NCBI GenBank assembly: GCA_023384415.1
Contig: JAHDWJ010000030.1
Span: 1-64,000 of the forward strand
Direction: 5' to 3'
DNA length: 64,000 bases
Origin: Anaerolineae bacterium
GTDB taxonomy: Bacteria > Chloroflexota > Anaerolineae > Promineifilales > Promineifilaceae
The position numbers and the translations under genes are program-made. The notes beneath the pieces were generated by a model that was not told the DNA's origin, did not search any database, and saw only the letters and a program-made list of their open reading frames with translations. Numbering within the stretch: the stretch's first letter is position 1; the number at the start of each line of letters is the position of its first letter. Of the stretch, positions 59,748 to 64,000 are shown piece after piece.

Positions 59748-62171
59748 ATGACCCTAGATACGTCTGTTTTCCCAACTTTACCGGTAGTGCCCTTACGAGG
59801 TGGTGTCGTTTTTCCTGGTGTTACCACGACCATCTCCATCGGCCGCAAACGGAGTCACGCGGCCGCTCAAGCTGCCGGCCAGCACCGTGGTCAAATCCTC
59901 ATCATGGTGCAATATGATAACCAGCTAGAAGACCCCGGCGACCACGATTTGATCCCGGTGGCCGTTTTAGCGACGGTACGAGATGTGATGCGGGCACCCA
60001 ATACCGGTCTCCAAATGTTGGTAGAGCTGCACCGGCGGGTTCGTTTTGAAGGATTGGTGCAAAAAGAGCCTTATTTACGCGGCCGCTACAGCGAAATAAG
60101 CAACGCCAACGACACCATCCACCAGCCCCTCATGGCCGAAACCATCGCCTACGTTGAAAAATACGCTGAATCATTAGGCGAGGTCAACAAACAAGTTTTA
60201 GAAACCATGCGCAGCCGCCGCACCGCCGGAGAACTGGCCGACTACCTGGCTGGTCTCTTCAACCTTCCCTTCGACAAAGAAACGCAGATCTTAGTGCAAA
60301 CAGATGGGCTGCGGCGGTTGGAAATGGTGCGCGAACATGTCTCCCAAGAGCTGCTCATTGTTCAGATGCGCCAGAAAATCCAGCAAGACGCCCGTGAAAG
60401 TGCCGACAAAGCCCAAAAAGATTACATCTTGCGCGAACAAATCAAAGCCATCCGTAAAGAGCTAGGCGAAGATGAAGAAAACCCCATCGAAGATATGCGT
60501 AACCGGATCGCCAAAGCTGAAATGCCCGAAGAAGTCGAAAAGCGGGCCCTTAAAGAACTCAAGCGGCTCGATCAGCAGCCACCCCAATCCGCCGAGGCTG
60601 GGGTTATCCGCACCTACCTGGAATGGCTAGTAGATTTACCCTGGTCCATCAGCACCGAAGACAATCTTGATATTAACCATGTCCGCGAGGTACTGGATGA
60701 AGACCATTACGGTCTGGAAGATGTTAAAGAGCGCATTGTCGAATATGTGGCCGTGCGTAAACTGGCCGGGAACAAGATGAAAGGGGCCATCGTCAACTTG
60801 AGCGGCCCCCCCGGTGTGGGCAAAACCTCCATCGCTACCTCCGTAGCCCGAGCGATGGGACGCAAAATGATTCGTATCAGCCTGGGTGGGGTACGAGATG
60901 AAGCAGAAATACGGGGACACCGGCGTACCTATATCGGGGCTTTGCCGGGGCGGATCATCCGCGCCTTACGAGATGCCGGGACCAACAACCCGATCATCGT
61001 CCTGGATGAAATTGATAAGCTGGGCGCCGATTGGCGCGGCGATCCCAGCTCTGCTTTGTTGGAAGTGTTAGACCCGGCGCAAAATTTCAGTTTCGCCGAC
61101 CATTATCTGGAACTCCCCTTTGATCTGAGCCAGATTATCTTCATCACCACTTCCAACCAACTCAGCACCATCCCTGGTCCCTTGCTCGACCGGATGGAGA
61201 CGATTATGATGCCTGGGTATATTGAAGATGAGAAAGTCGCCATTGCCCAGCAATATTTGATCAAAAAACAGTTAGAAGCACACGGCATTTCTGATGAGAT
61301 AGATGTCACTATTCCCGAACCAGCCATCCGCCAAATGATTCGTCATTACACTTACGAAGCTGGGGTGCGCCAGGCCGAACGGAACCTGGGCACGATTATC
61401 CGCAAGTTAGCCGTCAAAGTGGCCGGGGGTGAAAGTGGCCCCTTTACCGTTAAAGAAACCGACCTCGAGACATTCCTCGGCCCAGAGAAGTTTACGCACG
61501 GTACTGTTGAAGAGAATGATGAAGTGGGGGTGGTAACCGGATTGGCTGTCAACAGTTTTGGTGGTGACACCCTGGCGATTGAGGTAAGTCTGAGCGAGGG
61601 GAACGGCAAAATCACCCTTACCGGTTCCTTAGGGGATGTGATGCGGGAATCTATTCAGGCGGCTCTGACGTATGCCCGCGCCAACGCCCGCACGTTGGGG
61701 TTGGACCCAACGATTTTTGATAAGGTCAATGTGCATGTTCACGTACCCGCTGGGGCAACCCCTAAAGATGGCCCCAGTGCCGGGATTGGTATGGCGACAG
61801 CGATTATCTCTGCCTTTACCCGCCGGCCGGTACGTCGTGATGTGGCCATGACCGGTGAGGTAACGCTGCGGGGCAAAGTGTTGGCGATTGGCGGCTTAAA
61901 GCAGAAGGCGATTGCCGCGCACCGGGCCGGGATTAAGACGGTGCTGTTCCCTAAAGAGAACGCCAAAGATTTGCCTGATTTGCCAGAACAAATTCGCCAG
62001 GAGTTGACTCTGGTGCCGGTGGCTCATCTGGATGATGTTATGGGTCAGGCCCTTCTGCCTACCAATGAGTCCCCCTTCACCATTGTCACCTCGCCCTCTG
62101 TAGAGACGGCCCTCAATATCCCCCCGCCGGTGGGAAATGGATCGGGGGATAAAATGCCGGTACAGGCGTAG
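59748..62171 (+). CDS. lon: ATP-dependent protease Lon
   Basis: Lon degrades misfolded and regulatory proteins in the cytoplasm. The 807-residue protein has the N-terminal substrate domain (LPVVPLRGGVVFPGV), a coiled region, the AAA+ domain with Walker A GPPGVGKTS and Walker B IIVLDEIDKLG, and the peptidase domain with the Ser-Lys dyad (PKDGPSAGIGMATA and the conserved downstream Lys). Its length is normal for LonA. A Shine-Dalgarno (GGGAG) precedes the ATG, and a terminator follows at 62307. Confidence 0.97.
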   Translation: MTLDTSVFPTLPVVPLRGGVVFPGVTTTISIGRKRSHAAAQAAGQHRGQILIMVQYDNQLEDPGDHDLIPVAVLATVRDVMRAPNTGLQMLVELHRRVRFEGLVQKEPYLRGRYSEISNANDTIHQPLMAETIAYVEKYAESLGEVNKQVLETMRSRRTAGELADYLAGLFNLPFDKETQILVQTDGLRRLEMVREHVSQELLIVQMRQKIQQDARESADKAQKDYILREQIKAIRKELGEDEENPIEDMRNRIAKAEMPEEVEKRALKELKRLDQQPPQSAEAGVIRTYLEWLVDLPWSISTEDNLDINHVREVLDEDHYGLEDVKERIVEYVAVRKLAGNKMKGAIVNLSGPPGVGKTSIATSVARAMGRKMIRISLGGVRDEAEIRGHRRTYIGALPGRIIRALRDAGTNNPIIVLDEIDKLGADWRGDPSSALLEVLDPAQNFSFADHYLELPFDLSQIIFITTSNQLSTIPGPLLDRMETIMMPGYIEDEKVAIAQQYLIKKQLEAHGISDEIDVTIPEPAIRQMIRHYTYEAGVRQAERNLGTIIRKLAVKVAGGESGPFTVKETDLETFLGPEKFTHGTVEENDEVGVVTGLAVNSFGGDTLAIEVSLSEGNGKITLTGSLGDVMRESIQAALTYARANARTLGLDPTIFDKVNVHVHVPAGATPKDGPSAGIGMATAIISAFTRRPVRRDVAMTGEVTLRGKVLAIGGLKQKAIAAHRAGIKTVLFPKENAKDLPDLPEQIRQELTLVPVAHLDDVMGQALLPTNESPFTIVTSPSVETALNIPPPVGNGSGDKMPVQA

Positions 62172-62196
62172 AAGCAGATAGGGCCAACTTAGAGAG

Positions 62197-62290
62197 TGGA
62201 GTCTGGTGTTTTTTGAGCTGACCACTGGTTATTAGTGTAGTAGTGTATTGGTTATTACCACTGGTGAAATCAATTTTTACCAGTGCCCAG
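62197..62290 (-). repeat. repeat family A, copy 5
   Basis: The copy is inverted relative to copy 1, beginning TGGAGTCTGGTGTTTTTT, with the core CTGACCACTGGTTATTAG and GGTTATTACCACTGGTGAAA, and ending ACCAGTGCCCAG. It follows the lon stop by about 25 nt. Confidence 0.85.
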
Positions 62291-62306
62291 TTAGAGAAAG
62301 AAATGG

Positions 62307-62345
62307 AACACCCCTTCGTCAGGCTTTGGCGAAGGGGTGTTTTTT
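62307..62345 (+). terminator. Rho-independent terminator of lon
   Basis: ACACCCCTTCG (62308-62318) and CGAAGGGGTGT (62330-62340) form a perfect 11-bp stem followed by TTTTTT. It ends the lon transcript beyond the family A element. Confidence 0.95.
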
Positions 62346-62429
62346 GATGCGGCCGCTGGTTATTCTAGAAACCATTCTCCAGCAAGCCAGGCGACTCAAC
62401 TATCTGCCTGTTTCACTTTTTGCAGAAGC

Positions 62430-62482
62430 GGGGAAGCTGACCGGGTCCAGATTGGTTCAATCGCCGAAGATTGAACCAATCT
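62430..62482. repeat. repeat family C, copy 1
   Basis: The element GGGGAAGCTGACC...GTCC is followed by a perfect 14-bp palindrome, AGATTGGTTCAATC and GATTGAACCAATCT, with a 6-nt loop (GCCGAA). A second copy lies at 63468-63520 in the same orientation, and the toxin-antitoxin genes lie between them. Confidence 0.9.
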
Positions 62483-62664
62483 AGCAAAAGTAAGTGGGCG
62501 AGGCAGGTGAGAAGTTATGCTTACCGCTATTCCTTGGTGCTGGTCCACCTACCCCCCCTACAACCTGGCGGTGAAATGGGGAGCGCTCTCTGTTAATCAT
62601 TCAACAATTCACCAATTAATTATGCCCAAACCCTGTCCTGCCTTTACAATGCAGATGTGAAGGG

Positions 62665-63084
62665 TTAAAGCCAGGGGTTAATGAGGGAAACGTTGGTATC
62701 TCTGAAGTCGGCTTCGTTGCGGGTGACGAGGATGCAGTTGTGATAAAGGGCCAGAGCCGCAATGAGGGAATCAAAAGCTGATAAGGGCCGTCCGATGCTT
62801 TCAAGGCGACTTGTTAGCTTACCCCAAGCCAGCATTACTTCAATATTCAGGACCAGAATGCGGCCGCTAAAACGATCCAATAACTCATCGTGTAACCAAC
62901 GGTTTAGGGTCTCTTTGCGGGCTGAATCGGGCAATTTCTCTATTCCTTTCTTCAGTTCACCCAGCGTGATAACACTCAAATAAACTTGCTCGGCATCCAG
63001 GGTATCCAGCCATTGCAGAACCATTGGCTCAGGTTGTCGGGCTACCAGCTCGGAAATGACGTTAGTATCAAGCAGATATTTCAT
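62665..63084 (-). CDS. PIN-domain toxin (VapC/FitB-like)
   Basis: The 139-residue PIN-domain ribonuclease has the acidic residues in LLDTNVISE (Asp6) and VITLGELKKG, the later Asp in SAFDSLIAALA and the final Asp in TRNEADFRD. It is the toxin of a type II pair and cleaves RNA when not bound. Its start overlaps the antitoxin stop by 4 nt (ATGA). Confidence 0.93.
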   Translation of the reverse strand: MKYLLDTNVISELVARQPEPMVLQWLDTLDAEQVYLSVITLGELKKGIEKLPDSARKETLNRWLHDELLDRFSGRILVLNIEVMLAWGKLTSRLESIGRPLSAFDSLIAALALYHNCILVTRNEADFRDTNVSLINPWL

Positions 63085-63335
63085 AGTGACACATCACGAA
63101 TGGGGCTGTTATCTCTGATCAAGTCCAAATCAACCCCCACCAGCGGTGATTCACGGAAAAATTGGGACAGCTTTTTTTGGCTGGAGACCATTTTGCGGTA
63201 GTCGCTATAGGACAAAATAATGGCCGTCTCGACGCCGCGTTTGGTGATGATCTGAGGGCCATCGCTCAAGGCTTTTTCTACCAGTTCGCTTAATTTATTT
63301 TTTGCTTCTTGTAGTTGCCAGGTGTGTTGTAACAT
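63081..63335 (-). CDS. Phd/YefM family antitoxin
   Basis: The 84-residue antitoxin has the prevent-host-death fold, WQLQEAKNKLSELVEKAL and PQIITKRGVETAIILSYSDY. The C-terminal segment would wrap the PIN toxin. It has a Shine-Dalgarno AGGAG and a strong promoter with a palindrome at the transcription start. It is the first gene of the pair. Confidence 0.92.
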   Translation of the reverse strand: MLQHTWQLQEAKNKLSELVEKALSDGPQIITKRGVETAIILSYSDYRKMVSSQKKLSQFFRESPLVGVDLDLIRDNSPIRDVSL

Positions 63336-63347
63336 ACATATCTCCTG

Positions 63348-63391
63348 TCTAGTCTGGCTAGATTGTAGATTGAGGGGTGTATGGTTGTCAA
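63348..63391 (-). promoter_or_regulatory. promoter and operator of the toxin-antitoxin operon
   Basis: On the minus strand TTGACA (63391-63386) and TACAAT (63367-63362) have an 18-nt spacer. The palindrome TCTAGTCTGGCTAGA (63348-63362), arms TCTAG and CTAGA, covers the start site and is a likely operator for the antitoxin complex. Confidence 0.75.
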
Positions 63392-63462
63392 GTGAGGAGG
63401 GCGAGACAGGTGCGCGTCACATTTGTGGATACGAAGTGACACGGTCGGGAGACCGGCCACAG

Positions 63463-63633
63463 TTACAGGGGAAGCTGACCAAGTCCAGATTGGTTCAATC
63501 TTCGGAGATTGAACCAATCTGGAGCAGGCAGCAGAGGGGGGCATAGTTCACTGAGAAAAAGGGTGTAATTGGCACGTTCGGCGGCCGCGCTTTGCTGCCA
63601 GCGTTCGATGAAGCGGGTGGCGCGGTGGGACAT
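63463..63633 (-). pseudogene. N-terminal remnant of a DNA methyltransferase gene
   Basis: From the ATG at 63633 the minus strand reads SHRATRFIERWQQSAAAERA and continues NYTLFLSELC, which matches the start of class I SAM-dependent DNA methyltransferases (Eco57I/BREX-like). After about 37 residues the frame runs into family C copy 2 and stops at 63463. No later motif is found. A TATAAT lies 6 nt upstream of the ATG, as in leaderless genes. The identification rests on the N-terminal pattern only. Confidence 0.5.
63468..63520. repeat. repeat family C, copy 2
   Basis: It matches copy 1: GGGGAAGCTGACC, GTCC, then AGATTGGTTCAATC, loop TTCGGA and GATTGAACCAATCT. It ends exactly where similarity of the minus-strand methyltransferase remnant is lost. 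Confidence 0.9.
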
Positions 63634-63755
63634 GGCGGAATTATAGTGGAAATAGGAGAGATGCGTATAGCTTACGGCCGCCAAAAAAATTGCGAACTGG
63701 AGAAGGCGGTCGTATACTGTGGCCTGACTAACGGAAGGCACGAGGCAAGTAAGGC

Positions 63756-64000
63756 ATGGACTCCTTTCGCATTCATCTGCTAGGCTCACCCCGCATTGAA
63801 AAAAATGGCCGGTCAGTAACAGTGCAGCGGCGTAAAACGATGGCCCTGTTGGCTTACCTGGTGATGACAGACCAGAGGCACAGTCGGGATGCCCTGGCGG
63901 TCCTGTTTTGGCCGGAAATGGATCAGGCGGCCGCACGAGCCAACCTGCGGCGAGACCTCTCCCGGCTGCGGGAACTGCTGGGGGAGCATTTTCTGGAAGT
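63756..64000 (+). CDS. SARP/BTAD-type transcriptional regulator, partial
   Basis: The open frame runs off the window. Its 81 visible residues (MDSFRIHLLGSPRIEKNG, RRKTMALLAYLVM, RDALAVLFWPEMDQAAARA) match the N-terminal winged helix of SARP-type regulators. Such proteins usually carry a BTAD and a large C-terminal ATPase or TPR region, as in AfsR or MalT-like regulators. It is divergent from the methyltransferase remnant. AAGG lies shortly before the ATG. Confidence 0.82.
   Translation, partial: MDSFRIHLLGSPRIEKNGRSVTVQRRKTMALLAYLVMTDQRHSRDALAVLFWPEMDQAAARANLRRDLSRLRELLGEHFLE

Larger units (their letters stand above)
62172..62664. other. intergenic region with repeats and lon terminator
   Basis: This stretch holds family A copy 5, the lon terminator and the first family C palindrome. 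A small plus-strand open frame through it ends within the palindrome and is not supported. GGGCGAGGCAGGTGAGAAG near 62495 resembles part of the foldback element at 42166. Confidence 0.6.
63336..63755. other. region between antitoxin and SARP regulator
   Basis: This stretch contains the antitoxin promoter, family C copy 2 and the methyltransferase remnant. GGGCGAGACAGGTG near 63399 resembles part of the foldback element at 42166. No complete gene is present. Confidence 0.6.

Noticed and set aside
62248..62484. Plus-strand frame after lon
   Set aside because: It runs through a family A repeat, the lon terminator and a family C palindrome, so its reading frame is accidental.
1..64000. tRNA and rRNA genes, prophage and complete insertion sequences
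   Set aside because: I looked for TpsiC-like motifs, transposase and phage structural proteins and found none that I could support.

Overview
The window looks like a chromosomal segment of a Chloroflexota bacterium, most likely Anaerolineae or a close relative. This is inferred from gene content: a bacterial Elp3, CofC and CofD for coenzyme F420, several large GAF-rich sensor kinases, a RamB/ScfR-like regulator, a PATAN/DUF4388 protein beside a small GTPase, V4R, FHA and SARP proteins, and an S1-IF-1 pair. There are no rRNA or tRNA genes, no CRISPR array, no prophage and no complete insertion sequence. The most striking DNA-level feature is the palindrome GCGGCCGC, counted by eye at more than 80 copies in 64 kb. 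It lies on both strands, mostly inside genes, and resembles the HIP1 octamer of cyanobacteria in density and behaviour.

Layout. 0.4-2 kb: glycosyltransferase and a small partner. 2.2-2.9 kb: retropepsin-like protease with a small partner. 3-4.6 kb: Elp3. 4.6-5.2 kb: HicAB toxin-antitoxin. 5.2-9.6 kb: XRE/ScfR-like regulator, LppM-like lipoprotein, FHA membrane protein, sucrase/ferredoxin-like protein. 9.7-15 kb: SulP transporter, FmdB zinc ribbon, guanylate kinase, phosphatidylcholine synthase, membrane protein, PaaI thioesterase. 15.5-17.1 kb: secreted subtilisin with tandem FSWTGG repeats. 17.2-21 kb: two convergent histidine kinases. 21.1-22 kb: a Cas4-like nuclease split into two membrane-anchored genes. 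22.1-25.9 kb: BatA/VWA protein, CofD and CofC. 26-31.5 kb: multicopper oxidase followed by a giant sensor kinase. 31.7-36.3 kb: membrane methyltransferase, pentapeptide protein, NudC, lipoprotein, M20 peptidase. 36.5-39.4 kb: rpsA-infA with a consensus promoter and a long leader carrying a terminator, then rph. 39.5-43.7 kb: M23/SH3/TIM-barrel protein, partial GNAT, DUF3048 lipoprotein. 43.9-55.1 kb: a signalling region with two paralogous alpha/beta hydrolases, two response regulators, a large kinase, beta-helix and V4R proteins, a Ras-like GTPase and a DUF4388 protein. 55.3-62.2 kb: LTD/OB/endonuclease surface protein, GerW-like protein, GNAT, Lon. 62.4-64 kb: a PIN/Phd toxin-antitoxin cassette between two copies of a palindromic repeat, a remnant of a DNA methyltransferase start, and the start of a SARP regulator.

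Between genes there are several families of short palindromic repeats: family A with five copies, family B with two, family C with two, and a 160-bp foldback element. Several genes have a -10 box ending 6 or 7 nt before the ATG and no Shine-Dalgarno, which suggests leaderless transcripts. The best candidates for something undescribed are the GCGGCCGC octamer, the split membrane-bound Cas4-like nuclease, the rpsA leader attenuator, the palindrome-flanked toxin-antitoxin cassette and the hydrolase-V4R-beta-helix operon.
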